Origin: UBA4823 sp034436035
GTDB lineage: Bacteria > Chloroflexota > Anaerolineae > Anaerolineales > UBA4823
DNA: 26,425 nucleotides
Direction of reading: 5' to 3'
NCBI GenBank assembly: GCA_034436035.1
Contig: DAOTVW010000365.1
Span: forward strand, 1-26,425
The translations under genes and the position numbers were made by a program. Positions 1 through 7,869 of this stretch are shown here, piece by piece. The first letter of the stretch is position 1; every line of letters starts with the position of its first letter. Under the pieces are notes generated by a model. That model had not been told where the DNA came from. It saw nothing but the letters and a program-made list of their open reading frames with translations, and made no database searches.

Positions 1-10
1 CTTCCGATCT
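1..10. other. Illumina adapter remnant at left end
   Basis: The first ten bases, CTTCCGATCT, are identical to the 3' end of the standard Illumina sequencing adapter. They are almost certainly not phage DNA. True phage sequence would start near position 11. The match is seen directly and the adapter sequence is general knowledge. Confidence 0.85.
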
Positions 11-52
11 CTTTACTTTGTAGAAACTTCGATTAAAATTAAAAGGATTTTT

Positions 53-385
53 GTGGATCTAACAAAGAAACAACTTGTCGGCCTAAGAAAATCTTCCAGG
101 GACTGGGCCTTGTCCCTGGCTGAAGAATACCCATTTACTTCGTCCGAACTTACTTCCCTTATTCATGCCGCTCACGAACTTGATCGGATCAACGAGGCCC
201 GAAAAATAATACGGAAGGAAGGTCTGACGGTACTAGACAAGTTTGGTTGCAAGAAGCCACATCCGGCTATCCAAATTGAACATGATGCTATCTCTCAGTA
301 TGTAGTTTTGTGCAAGGCCCTCAAACTTTACACCGGGGAATCTAAGAGGGTGGTTACGGACCCGTTGGCTGTCTTTTCACAATAA
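53..385 (+). CDS. terS: Terminase small subunit (P27-like)
   Basis: This 110-residue protein probably recognises phage DNA and loads it onto the large terminase for packaging. The C-terminal half has the pattern of P27-family small terminases, KKPHPAIQIEHDA at about residues 67-79, a conserved 'HP...E.DA' signature. The N-terminal part is helical and charged, as expected for the DNA-binding and oligomerisation region. The start is GTG at 53, preceded by AAAAGGA at 41-47. It lies first in the rightward late cluster, one gene before the large terminase. If the genome is circularised it follows the HNH gene, the usual order in cos phages. A 27-bp stretch inside it (113-139) recurs at 19940-19966. 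Confidence 0.75.
   Translation: MDLTKKQLVGLRKSSRDWALSLAEEYPFTSSELTSLIHAAHELDRINEARKIIRKEGLTVLDKFGCKKPHPAIQIEHDAISQYVVLCKALKLYTGESKRVVTDPLAVFSQ
113..139 (+). repeat. Direct repeat copy 1 (within terS)
   Basis: The segment starts TCCCTGGCTGAAGAATAC and ends CATTTACT. It matches 19940-19966 at 26 of 27 positions in the same orientation. Here it is coding sequence; the other copy is non-coding, next to the leftward terminator. Confidence 0.85.
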
Positions 386-405
386 GATTTTGAAAGACAA
401 CACAA

Positions 406-645
406 ATGACAAAATGTGAAGATCAGCAAAAGAATTGTGAAGAAAAGTTTGTGGCTTGGAAATGGATGGTAGGTATAGTGGGGGGGATTATTATAGTTGT
501 TTCTGGGCTGGCTTATAGTTATGCCAGACAAGAAACCTTCCAGGACACAAAAATTTCCGGGCATGAATCCAGGATTGCAAATGTGGAACGTATCCATAAC
601 GATCTGGATACGTTAAAATTTTTACTAAGGATTTTACAAAAGTGA
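406..645 (+). CDS. Small single-span membrane protein, possibly holin-like
   Basis: This 79-residue protein has a short charged N-terminus, one hydrophobic segment at about residues 21-40 (WMVGIVGGIIIVVSGLAYSY), and a polar helical tail that could form a coiled coil (residues 45-79). Small proteins with this plan occur in phages as XhlA-type lysis accessory proteins or of unknown role. The position between the two terminase genes is not a usual lysis site, so the function stays open. The ribosome binding site is weak. Its TGA stop overlaps the GTG start of the large terminase (GTGA), which suggests coupled translation. Confidence 0.6.
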   Translation: MTKCEDQQKNCEEKFVAWKWMVGIVGGIIIVVSGLAYSYARQETFQDTKISGHESRIANVERIHNDLDTLKFLLRILQK

Positions 646-2345
646 TTTTACAGCAACTGATAGAGTACTCAAACTCCGTTATCAATGATTTGCAGCACCA
701 TTGTGCAAAGCATCGTGCTGCTTGTAAACGGTTTTTAAGTGACCTTGAAAAGTCTTCGACTGAAGATTTCCAATTTTATTTTGATGAAGCCTCCGCTGAG
801 AAGTTTTGTTTTGAGTTTGTTCAGCTTTTTCGGCATACAAAGGGTGTACTATCGGGACAGAAAAAAGTTTTTACTCCGATCGAAAATTTTATTTTTGGAA
901 ATATTTATGGATGGAAAAATAAAAAGACTGGCCTTCGACGGTTCACGAAAATGTATTGGCAGGTTGCCAGGAAAAATTCAAAATCGATGGATATGGCATT
1001 GATGGCCTTGTATGAGCTTTTCTTTTTTTTAAAGCCTTACGAAATCTCGGAAGTTTATTGTGCTGCGACAAAGACTGAGCAATCAAAATTGATTTATCAG
1101 GAAGCAATTGCTTTGTTAAGGACTTGTCCGGCCTTTGCAAAAAAATATAAAGTGGCGTATGGGCGCATAACGCGAACGGATAATAGCTCGTGGATGCGTG
1201 CTCTATCAAAAGATGATGGTAGGAGCGGGGACGGTTTAAATGCCCAGGCCGTGTGTTTAGATGAATATCACGCGCACAAAACCACTGAGCTATATGATGT
1301 ACTGTGTAACTCTCAGGGCTCACGTTCACAGCCCATTTTTGCTGTTATTACAACGGCGGGGCATGACCTTAATGCTCCGGCATTTCGCGTCGAGTATGAT
1401 ATATGTAGTAAGATACTTGCTGGTACTGCCACGCTCGATCATTATTTTGTTATGATAAATGAGCTGGACAAGAATCAGGAAGGAATTTTAATTGATGATG
1501 TAAAAAATAAGGACATATGGGTAAAGGCCAATCCCATCGTATGTTCTTATACAAACGGGGTTGCACAATTAACAAATGCATATAAAGAGGCTGTTGAACA
1601 GCCGGAGAAGATGGTTGAGTTCTTGACAAAGAGAATGAACGTGTGGGTGCATCAGCCGCAAAGCTCATATTTGAACATGGACAAGTGGGCATTGTGTAAA
1701 GGGGAATTACCGCACAATATCCATGAATTGCCGTGTTATTGCGGGATAGACTTGTCGGCAAAGATTGACTTGACCTCGGTAGCCTTTGAATTTGTAAACG
1801 CGGAAAAGTTTTATGTTCTTTCCCACTCGTTCATGCCGGAGGAAACTTTAGTGCTCAGGCGGCAGAGGGACAAGGCCCCGTACGATGCATGGGTCAGCGA
1901 TGGATACATAACGTTGTGCAAGGGCTCGGCCATAGATTACTTGACAATTTGGGAATGGATTGAGAATGCAATCACGATCAACGGATATAATGTTAAAAAA
2001 TTTTGCATTGATCCGTGGGGTTCACAACTTATTAAGAACCGTATAGCTACTGCCGGGTTTGATTTTGAGGATGTGGTGCAGGGGATAAAAACTTTGTCAG
2101 AGCCGACGAAGCATTTCCGGGAGATGGTTTATCAGAAGCGAATTTTGCATGATGGTAACCCTGTCTTGACCTGGGCCTTATCAAATGCCGTGGCCGATTC
2201 AGTGGATCGGAATGAGAATATTTTGTTGTCAAAAAAGAAATCGACAGGACGTATAGATCCTATTGCCGCATTAATCAATGCGCATGTACATGCTCAGAAG
2301 GAACTGTATATCACTCAGGAATCATCAAAGGTTTTTTTCTTATGA
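642..2345 (+). CDS. terL: Terminase large subunit
   Basis: The 567-residue packaging motor and nuclease cuts concatemeric DNA and pumps it into the prohead. The ATPase domain shows the terminase-type Walker A VARKNSKS at residues 108-115 and Walker B AVCLDE near 203-208, followed by an ITTAG coupling motif near 236-240. The C-terminal RNase-H-like nuclease shows its acidic residues in GIDLSAKIDLTS (about 367-378), FCIDPWG (about 453) and RIDPIAA (about 538). All key motifs are intact and the length is normal for the Terminase_1/HK97 type. The start is GTG at 642, overlapping the previous stop, with TAAGGA at 627-632 as a likely ribosome binding site. Confidence 0.95.
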   Translation: MILQQLIEYSNSVINDLQHHCAKHRAACKRFLSDLEKSSTEDFQFYFDEASAEKFCFEFVQLFRHTKGVLSGQKKVFTPIENFIFGNIYGWKNKKTGLRRFTKMYWQVARKNSKSMDMALMALYELFFFLKPYEISEVYCAATKTEQSKLIYQEAIALLRTCPAFAKKYKVAYGRITRTDNSSWMRALSKDDGRSGDGLNAQAVCLDEYHAHKTTELYDVLCNSQGSRSQPIFAVITTAGHDLNAPAFRVEYDICSKILAGTATLDHYFVMINELDKNQEGILIDDVKNKDIWVKANPIVCSYTNGVAQLTNAYKEAVEQPEKMVEFLTKRMNVWVHQPQSSYLNMDKWALCKGELPHNIHELPCYCGIDLSAKIDLTSVAFEFVNAEKFYVLSHSFMPEETLVLRRQRDKAPYDAWVSDGYITLCKGSAIDYLTIWEWIENAITINGYNVKKFCIDPWGSQLIKNRIATAGFDFEDVVQGIKTLSEPTKHFREMVYQKRILHDGNPVLTWALSNAVADSVDRNENILLSKKKSTGRIDPIAALINAHVHAQKELYITQESSKVFFL

Positions 2346-2506
2346 AAAAATTTATTCTTTTCATTATAAGTAATATTCCGGAAATAATAATTGTTTCCGG
2401 ATTTGGGTGTGCAATTTATGGGACATGGGAAATTTATCAGCCCGCAGCTTTCATACTTGCGGGGGCGTTATTGATGCTCGGTGGGTCTCACTTAGCAAGG
2501 AAATAA
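2342..2506 (+). CDS. Small two-span membrane protein
   Basis: This 54-codon gene starts with ATG inside the large-terminase stop (ATGA) and ends one base before the portal start. The protein begins MKKFILFIIS, has a first hydrophobic stretch at residues 4-27 and a second at about 35-49 (PAAFILAGALLMLGG), and ends in a basic ARK tail. It is too short for most gene finders but its fit between terL and portal is exact. Small membrane proteins at this place are seen in other HK97-type phages without a known role. I do not assign a function. Confidence 0.65.
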   Translation: MKKFILFIISNIPEIIIVSGFGCAIYGTWEIYQPAAFILAGALLMLGGSHLARK

Positions 2507-2507
2507 A

Positions 2508-3776
2508 ATGGGACTTATAAATTGGATAAAAAGATCCAACGATAGTGATCTGTGGAGACAGGCCTTGTCTGATTTTATCACTGGAAAAGATTTGGAAGTT
2601 CCGAAGTATTACGCGGAAATTTCCGAATCAACGGCCATGAGCATTACGGCAGTTTGGTCAAGCATACGGCTGATTGCATGGACGATTGCGTCGCTTCCTC
2701 TTTTTTATTTTGAGCGCATGATTCCCCGCGGTAAGAGGAGGATTTATGACTCGTTTTATCGCATGATGCATGACTCGCCAAATTCAGAGATGACAAGTTT
2801 TCGTTGGCGGGAGCTTATGGCAATTCATCAAAATTTGTGGGGTGTGGGTATAAGTGAAATAAAATTTGTCAATGGAGAACCAAAAGAGTTGTGGCCCTTG
2901 CCGCCGTGGAGAATGCGTGTACTGAGGGACACGGCAAACAGTACTACTATATATCAATTGCAACTTGACAGTGGTGTTCGCAATTACATGCCATATGAGT
3001 TGCTGATTTTTCCCTCGCTGTCGGCAAACATGTACACATGGCAGTCTCCCATTTCGACGCACAGGATGACCCTGTCGGCGGCAGCTGCCGTGAAAGACTT
3101 TGGTTATAAGACTTTTTCCCAGGGTACTAACCCGGCGGGGATTTTATCAGGATATAAAGTTGGAAAAAATGATACTGATGAATCTTTATCAAGAAAATTT
3201 AAATTGCAGTATGAGGGCTTGTCAAACAGCCATAAGTTAATGCTTCTAGAGGAGGGTCTAAAATTTGAGAGAGTTGGACTACCCCCCGAGGACGCCCAAT
3301 ACCTGGAAACGCGACAGTTCGATATAAGTGAGATCGCCAGGATTTATAACGTGCCTTTACATTTGTTACAGAGCCACGAAAAGGCCACTACCTGGGGATC
3401 GGGGCTAGAAGAGCTCAATGCCAGCTTCTTGACTTACACAATACGTCCATACTTAGTGCAATGGGAACAGGAGATTAACAAGAAGCTAGTCTATGATAAG
3501 GATTGTTTTGTGGAGTTTAATTTTGATGGCCTACTCAGGGGGCGCATGCTTGACAGATATCAGGCTTATGACATAGGCAGGAGGGGTGGCTGGCTTTCGG
3601 CAAATGACATACGGGAAAAAGAGAATGATAATCCAATACCAAATGGGGATAGTTATTTGATCCCGTCCAATATGCAGGTTGTGGGAGAACAAACAGGAAA
3701 GTCTGGGGTAATAGACAGTAAAGAATTCATTGACGAATTAAAATCAATATTATCTCCAATCGAGAAGGAAAAATAA
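2508..3776 (+). CDS. Portal protein (HK97 gp3-like)
   Basis: This 422-residue protein would form the dodecameric ring at the capsid vertex through which DNA enters. Family features seen are AMSITAVWSSIRLIAWTIASLPLFYFER (about residues 43-70), a GVGISEIKF segment after the wing region, and a C-terminal half with FDISEIARIYNVPLHLLQ (about 273-290), typical of phage_portal proteins of HK97 type. A GSGLEELNASFLTYTIRPYLVQWEQEIN helix follows. Length and position between large terminase and capsid protease are as expected. The protease gene follows at once, with no gap. Confidence 0.92.
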   Translation: MGLINWIKRSNDSDLWRQALSDFITGKDLEVPKYYAEISESTAMSITAVWSSIRLIAWTIASLPLFYFERMIPRGKRRIYDSFYRMMHDSPNSEMTSFRWRELMAIHQNLWGVGISEIKFVNGEPKELWPLPPWRMRVLRDTANSTTIYQLQLDSGVRNYMPYELLIFPSLSANMYTWQSPISTHRMTLSAAAAVKDFGYKTFSQGTNPAGILSGYKVGKNDTDESLSRKFKLQYEGLSNSHKLMLLEEGLKFERVGLPPEDAQYLETRQFDISEIARIYNVPLHLLQSHEKATTWGSGLEELNASFLTYTIRPYLVQWEQEINKKLVYDKDCFVEFNFDGLLRGRMLDRYQAYDIGRRGGWLSANDIREKENDNPIPNGDSYLIPSNMQVVGEQTGKSGVIDSKEFIDELKSILSPIEKEK

Positions 3777-4628
3777 ATGCCATACCCTAATGTACATTCA
3801 GCACGGGTTAGGAATCCCGAGGATTTTATTCCGGAATCTTTCCGGAATAAAAAAATTGCGGAGGGGCTGTCCGTAATTGTGGGGAAGTTAAAAGGGGGGG
3901 ACGGGGCCATGGTTGCTCAGTCCTACCGTTTTGATAAAAATGTATTTACTACTGAGCAGGCGAAGAAATGGCTTGATGAGCATGATATAAAGGTCATCTC
4001 CTTCGAGGAGGCAACAGAGAGAAATGATTTTGTCAGAGCAATTTTTGCCACTGACAGCATAGTTACAAGGGAGGAGGGAACAAACAGATCAATTGGAGGA
4101 TATGCGGCCCGTTTTAATTCTCGTTCTGTCAAGTTTGGGGACTTCTTTGAGATGGTTTCCCCGGGGGCCTTTTCGAAATCCATTTCTGAAGGAAATGTAG
4201 TCGCAATATGGAATCACAATCCAGACATTGTTCTTGGTAGGCAGCGCAGTGGGACACTGCAATTAGTGGAGGATGGTAAGGGTCTTATGTTTGACTTGTC
4301 CCTGCCTGATACGCAATGGGGTAGGGATGCGTACACATCTATACAGCGGAGAGACGTGGATGGAATGAGTTTTGGTTTTCGCATACGTAAATCGAGTTGG
4401 TCGAATGAGAACGGTGCCAAAGTACGGTCCCTGGTTGATGTAGATTTGAAAGAGATATCTCCAACGGCTTTCCCGGCATACCAGGCCACATCGGTAGACG
4501 TGAGGTCGATGGTGGATGATTATTATGGGGATGTTTTCTCAAAACTGCAAGAAGAAAGAGATGATGAGACGGATGATATGTGTTATTACCGTCTATATGC
4601 ATACAGACAAAAATTAACCTTAACGTAA
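3777..4628 (+). CDS. Prohead maturation protease with extra N-terminal domain
   Basis: This 283-residue protein has two parts. Residues about 85-245 form an HK97-type (S78) prohead serine protease: GGYAARFN at the front, FFEMVSPGAF, catalytic His147 in WNHNPDIVLGR, and catalytic Ser198 in GMSFGF. It would cleave the capsid N-terminal delta domain during maturation. Residues 1-84 are a separate domain starting MPYPNVHSARVRNPEDF with a LKGGDGAMVAQSYRFDK motif, which I recall from other phage heads but whose role I do not know. The ribosome binding site is AAGGA just before the portal stop codon. The capsid gene follows nine bases later. Confidence 0.9.
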   Translation: MPYPNVHSARVRNPEDFIPESFRNKKIAEGLSVIVGKLKGGDGAMVAQSYRFDKNVFTTEQAKKWLDEHDIKVISFEEATERNDFVRAIFATDSIVTREEGTNRSIGGYAARFNSRSVKFGDFFEMVSPGAFSKSISEGNVVAIWNHNPDIVLGRQRSGTLQLVEDGKGLMFDLSLPDTQWGRDAYTSIQRRDVDGMSFGFRIRKSSWSNENGAKVRSLVDVDLKEISPTAFPAYQATSVDVRSMVDDYYGDVFSKLQEERDDETDDMCYYRLYAYRQKLTLT

Positions 4629-4637
4629 GGAGTGGTT

Positions 4638-5927
4638 ATGCCAGATATGATCAAGTTGAAAAGGGAAAAAGCCGAAGAGGTCAAGAAGATTGTTACCTTG
4701 ACTGAGGCTGTTGACAAGCGGAGCGATCACCGTATGACCGCAGACGAGAAGACCGAGTTCGATACGATCCAGAAAAGGATCGCGGACATCGATGAAGATA
4801 TCCGCAGGACCGAGCTGGTTGATAAGATCCGTTCTGGGGAAGCCGTTGAGAAGCCGGTCGATAATACTCCCGAAAAGCGCACATGGGAAAATACTGGAGA
4901 ATGGCTCTTAGCCCTGCGTGCAGCCGAACGGACCGGGCGTGTCGACCCTCGTCTAGTATTGGGAGATGAGAACAGAACTGCTACCGGACAGTCGATTGGT
5001 ATTCCAGCCGATGGTGGTTTCTTGGTCGATACTGATACTGCAACCAGCATTTTTTCCAAGATGCACGAGGCGTCGGTTGTGTCGTCAAAGTGTAAGCACA
5101 TCACGATTGGACCAAACTCCAATGGTGTAAAGATGCCGTATATCGACGAATCTTCCCGCACTGATGGATGTCGCTGGGGCAACGCCCTTGGATACTGGCG
5201 CTCCGAGGCCACCGCTATTACCAGCAGCAAAATTAAATTTGGCCGCTGGCAGTGCGATTTAGAAACTGTCGGGGCACTGATGTACTCAACAGAAGAGATG
5301 CTGCAAGACAGTCAGCAACTTGGTTCTATTTTCACCCAATGCACCTCTGAGGAGCTCGCATTTAAGGTTGATGATGCGATCATTCGCGGCGATGGAATTG
5401 GGAAACCGCTGGGAATACTTAATTCTCCGGCACTGGTAACCGTGGCTAAGGAGTCTGGACAGGCAGCCGATACGATCGTCGGTAAGAACATCGTTAAGAT
5501 GTATAGTCGTTTGTATGGCCCCTCTCGCTCAAATGCTGTCTGGCTTGTCAACCAGGACGTTGAGCCGCAATTGATGCAAATGGCATTCGGTGATAGTACC
5601 AGTGTTGTAGTGCCGATATATCTCCCGGCGAACGGAATTTCTGGGCAACCCTATTCGACGTTGATGGGACGCCCCGTTATTCCTTGCGAGCATTGCAGTA
5701 CGCTCGGTGATGTCGGTGATATTCTTTTCGTCGATCTTAGCCAGTACTGCGTGATCGAGAAAGGAGGAGTACAGTCGGCACAGTCCATCCATGTTAAATT
5801 CGTGGAGATGGAAACAGCTTTCCGGACTACCTATAGGTGTAACGGACAACCGTTATGGAATTCGGCTTTGACTCCGGCCCATGGAAGCACTACGCTTTCG
5901 CCTTTCGTGGCCTTGGCAGCAAGATAA
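4638..5927 (+). CDS. Major capsid protein (HK97 fold)
   Basis: This 429-residue protein is the main shell subunit. The first ~100 residues are a charged, coiled-coil-like scaffold (delta) domain rich in Lys and Glu, expected to be removed by the upstream protease. The rest has HK97-fold signatures: SIGIPADGGFLVD (about residues 114-126), an E-loop/A-domain region with MYSTEEMLQDS, and FRTTYRCNGQPLW near the C-terminus. I place the start at ATG 4638: the possible GTG at 4632 lies inside the AAGGAG ribosome binding site (4627-4632). A perfect 9-bp stem-loop follows the stop. Codon use looks more even and GC-richer than in neighbouring genes, as often seen in highly expressed capsid genes. Confidence 0.95.
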   Translation: MPDMIKLKREKAEEVKKIVTLTEAVDKRSDHRMTADEKTEFDTIQKRIADIDEDIRRTELVDKIRSGEAVEKPVDNTPEKRTWENTGEWLLALRAAERTGRVDPRLVLGDENRTATGQSIGIPADGGFLVDTDTATSIFSKMHEASVVSSKCKHITIGPNSNGVKMPYIDESSRTDGCRWGNALGYWRSEATAITSSKIKFGRWQCDLETVGALMYSTEEMLQDSQQLGSIFTQCTSEELAFKVDDAIIRGDGIGKPLGILNSPALVTVAKESGQAADTIVGKNIVKMYSRLYGPSRSNAVWLVNQDVEPQLMQMAFGDSTSVVVPIYLPANGISGQPYSTLMGRPVIPCEHCSTLGDVGDILFVDLSQYCVIEKGGVQSAQSIHVKFVEMETAFRTTYRCNGQPLWNSALTPAHGSTTLSPFVALAAR

Positions 5928-5941
5928 CTAACCAATAACCG

Positions 5942-5966
5942 AGGTGGGAGGTTAATACTCCCACCT
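5942..5966 (+). terminator. Stem-loop after capsid gene
   Basis: Arms AGGTGGGAG (5942-5950) and CTCCCACCT (5958-5966) pair perfectly over 9 bp with a 7-base loop. No U-run follows, so it is a weak terminator at best. It may limit read-through or protect the 3' end of capsid mRNA. Confidence 0.6.
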
Positions 5967-5982
5967 TATAAAGGAGATTACT

Positions 5983-6465
5983 ATGAGTAACAATTTGAGA
6001 CCAGTCCAGGGAGAGAAAGTGATTGTTGCTTTCGCTCCGGAGACAGCGGCCACCACCCACACTGGACAATGGATTGACATGGGAAAATGTGAGCATTGCT
6101 CTGTTGTTTGCATTACCAGCCAGGCCCATGCAACGCCACCTGTTTTTAACCTGAACCAGTCAACCATCGATGGAACATCGGCAACAAGGCTGACGACGTC
6201 GGTTAACATCTGGTATAGTGCGGATTCCTCAAACAATGACGCGTACAGTCTTACCACTGGCACTGACTTTACGTGCAGTACTACTACTGATAAAGACAAG
6301 GTTGTCATTTTTGACGTGCCAAGTTCGGCGTTATCATCCGGGTACCGTTATCTTTCGGTAACGGCAACGGACAGTACTGACAATGTCACGGCCGCCCTGT
6401 ATTTGCAGAGTGGTCTGCGGTACAGCCAAGAGTCGCCCCCGACAGCTCTGGCGGCGATGATGTAA
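5983..6465 (+). CDS. Capsid-adjacent beta-rich protein, candidate decoration protein
   Basis: This 160-residue protein is rich in Thr, Ser and Ala with alternating hydrophobic residues, suggesting a beta-sandwich. The motif DKDKVVIFDVPSSALSSGYRYLSVTATDS near residues 106-134 and the ending LYLQSGLRYSQESPPTALA resemble small proteins often found right after the capsid gene in siphoviruses. Capsid cement or spike proteins fit this place, but I cannot prove that from sequence. It has a strong AAAGGAG ribosome binding site (5970-5976) and its own downstream stem-loop, both of which suggest high expression. Confidence 0.6.
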   Translation: MSNNLRPVQGEKVIVAFAPETAATTHTGQWIDMGKCEHCSVVCITSQAHATPPVFNLNQSTIDGTSATRLTTSVNIWYSADSSNNDAYSLTTGTDFTCSTTTDKDKVVIFDVPSSALSSGYRYLSVTATDSTDNVTAALYLQSGLRYSQESPPTALAAMM

Positions 6466-6482
6466 ATTGTCAATTCCTCATG

Positions 6483-6512
6483 CATGACAGCCATGTAAAA
6501 ATGGCTGTCATG
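6483..6512 (+). terminator. Stem-loop after putative decoration gene
   Basis: A 12-bp perfect stem, CATGACAGCCAT (6483-6494) with ATGGCTGTCATG (6501-6512), has a 6-base loop GTAAAA. No U-run follows, so it may be an attenuator or RNA-stability element and not a full terminator. Confidence 0.6.
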
Positions 6513-6537
6513 AGAGGTAAAAGGAAAGGGGACCGTG

Positions 6538-7122
6538 ATGCTGAGGGTGATTGATGAGACAACGGATCTTCCAGTATCGGTTAGTGAGGCAAAGTTGTAT
6601 GCTCGTATACCATATGATATAGAAGATTCGCTAGTTTCTTCATGGATAAAGGCTGGTACGGAACTAGCTGAGGGATACCAAAGGAGGACATACATCAGAA
6701 AAACTTTGGAGTACTCTTGCGATGGATACCCATCCATGCCACTGTATCTCCCATCCGCGGATAAGTGTCGATTAATTGATTATGTGAGTATATATGATAC
6801 TGACTCTTCGGCCATAGTACTCTATGATTCCCGAGTAGATCCAATTTATGATCCGGGTTATTTGGATATAAATCTATCCGCAAAACCGACGGCGGCAATA
6901 GATATAAAATATGGGACAAGATTGCCAACTGTTAAATTGCGGGGTATAAGATCTTTTGTTTGTCAATTTTTTAGTGGGGCTGATAGTTCGTCCGAAGTAA
7001 GCCCGATTGTGCGTGATGCAATTTTTTTATATTGTGCATATCGTAATGATAACCGTACGGGGGAGCACCCCATACCGGAGGCTTTTTGGGACCTGCTCGC
7101 GAAAGAAAGACTATATGAATGA
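6538..7122 (+). CDS. Head-tail connector (HK97 gp6-like)
   Basis: This protein of about 194 residues has the typical gp6-type pattern VSEAKLYARIPYDIEDSLVSSWIKAGTELAEGYQRRTY near its N-terminus, helices that form the ring below the portal. The middle holds beta strands (LPTVKLRGI) and the C-terminus is helical with AIFLYCAYRNDNR. It would bind the portal after packaging and receive the head closure protein. I choose ATG 6538 over GTG 6535 because spacing from the AAGGGG sequence (6525-6530) is better. It overlaps the next gene by eight bases. Confidence 0.8.
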   Translation: MLRVIDETTDLPVSVSEAKLYARIPYDIEDSLVSSWIKAGTELAEGYQRRTYIRKTLEYSCDGYPSMPLYLPSADKCRLIDYVSIYDTDSSAIVLYDSRVDPIYDPGYLDINLSAKPTAAIDIKYGTRLPTVKLRGIRSFVCQFFSGADSSSEVSPIVRDAIFLYCAYRNDNRTGEHPIPEAFWDLLAKERLYE

Positions 7123-7471
7123 TCGAGAAAGAAATTGGGGCAGGTCAAGTTCTTTGGCAACTAGAGCACGGCATTATGTAAGTGTGCAGTCAAGACAAAA
7201 TAGAGATGATGGGCAGGGAGGTTTTATTTCGGAGTGGTCCGCGGGGACGCGTTATCCAATGGAAATTGTTCCCATTAAGGCCTCCCAGCAATTTCAGTTC
7301 CGATCCGTAAACGTTGATGCAACACACAGGTTGTACTGCAGGGGAAACATTACAATAAACGAGAAGACAGACAGGATACTATTTGGGTCAAGAGTTTTTG
7401 AAATACTAACGGTGGAAAATCTGGATGAGCGTGGAATTGAGCAAGTGCTTACTTGCAAGGAGGCAAGGTGA
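7115..7471 (+). CDS. Head closure / head-tail adaptor protein
   Basis: This 118-residue protein starts at ATG 7115 inside the end of the connector gene. The middle has the head-tail joining protein pattern RQNRDDGQGGFISEWS followed by beta strands, and the end has DRILFGSRVFEILTVENLDERG, the usual closing strand pair of this family (SPP1 gp16/HK97 gp7 type). It would plug the connector to hold DNA in and offer a surface for the tail. Its stop overlaps the next start (GTGA). In-frame codons run upstream of 7115 but they lie within the connector gene and are unlikely to be used. Confidence 0.75.
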   Translation: MNDRERNWGRSSSLATRARHYVSVQSRQNRDDGQGGFISEWSAGTRYPMEIVPIKASQQFQFRSVNVDATHRLYCRGNITINEKTDRILFGSRVFEILTVENLDERGIEQVLTCKEAR

Positions 7472-7869
7472 AAATTGTGAATAAAATTCCAGAAATTATA
7501 AAGGAGATGAGCATATCAGAGCGAAGGTCATTAATTGCTGCCGGGTCTTATTTGAAAAAAAAGTTAAAAGAAAAGGTATCAAGCAAAGGTATTTCTTTGC
7601 CTGGCAATCCCCCCGGTCGAGATAAGGGAGATTTAATAAAAGGGATAGATTATCAACCCATCGAGCATGCGGTACTAGTCGGAGTAGGACCGCCAGCATA
7701 TCACGCGCATTTATTGGAGTTTGGCACACAGCTGCGTACAGTAAAAAATTATCGTGGGCACGAAGGAGTTGAAGTATCAAGTGGAAAAATTGAGCCTCGG
7801 CCTTTTTTGGTTCCGACGTTTGATGAAGAGGTTGAAGAGGTAGAAAAAATTTTATCGGAGAATTGGTAA
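7468..7869 (+). CDS. Neck protein (HK97 gp10-like)
   Basis: The protein of about 133 residues matches the HK97-gp10 type tail-joining family: a basic helix (SYLKKKLKEKV), then GNPPGRDKGDLIKGIDY, VLVGVGPPAYHAHLLEFGT (about residues 69-87) and RPFLVPTFDEE near the end. The LEFGT and RPFL motifs are the hallmark of the family. The start is GTG 7468, four bases after GGAGG (7459-7463) and overlapping the previous stop. Its own stop shares bases with the next ATG. It would act at the neck, between head closure and tail terminator. Confidence 0.85.
   Translation: MKIVNKIPEIIKEMSISERRSLIAAGSYLKKKLKEKVSSKGISLPGNPPGRDKGDLIKGIDYQPIEHAVLVGVGPPAYHAHLLEFGTQLRTVKNYRGHEGVEVSSGKIEPRPFLVPTFDEEVEEVEKILSENW

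Noticed and set aside
103..116. 14-base match CTGGGCCTTGTCCC between terS and the gene at 22590-22718
   Set aside because: Matches of 14 bases are expected a few times by chance in a window of this size.
4632..4637. Upstream GTG start for the capsid gene
   Set aside because: This GTG overlaps the ribosome binding site; ATG 4638 has better spacing.
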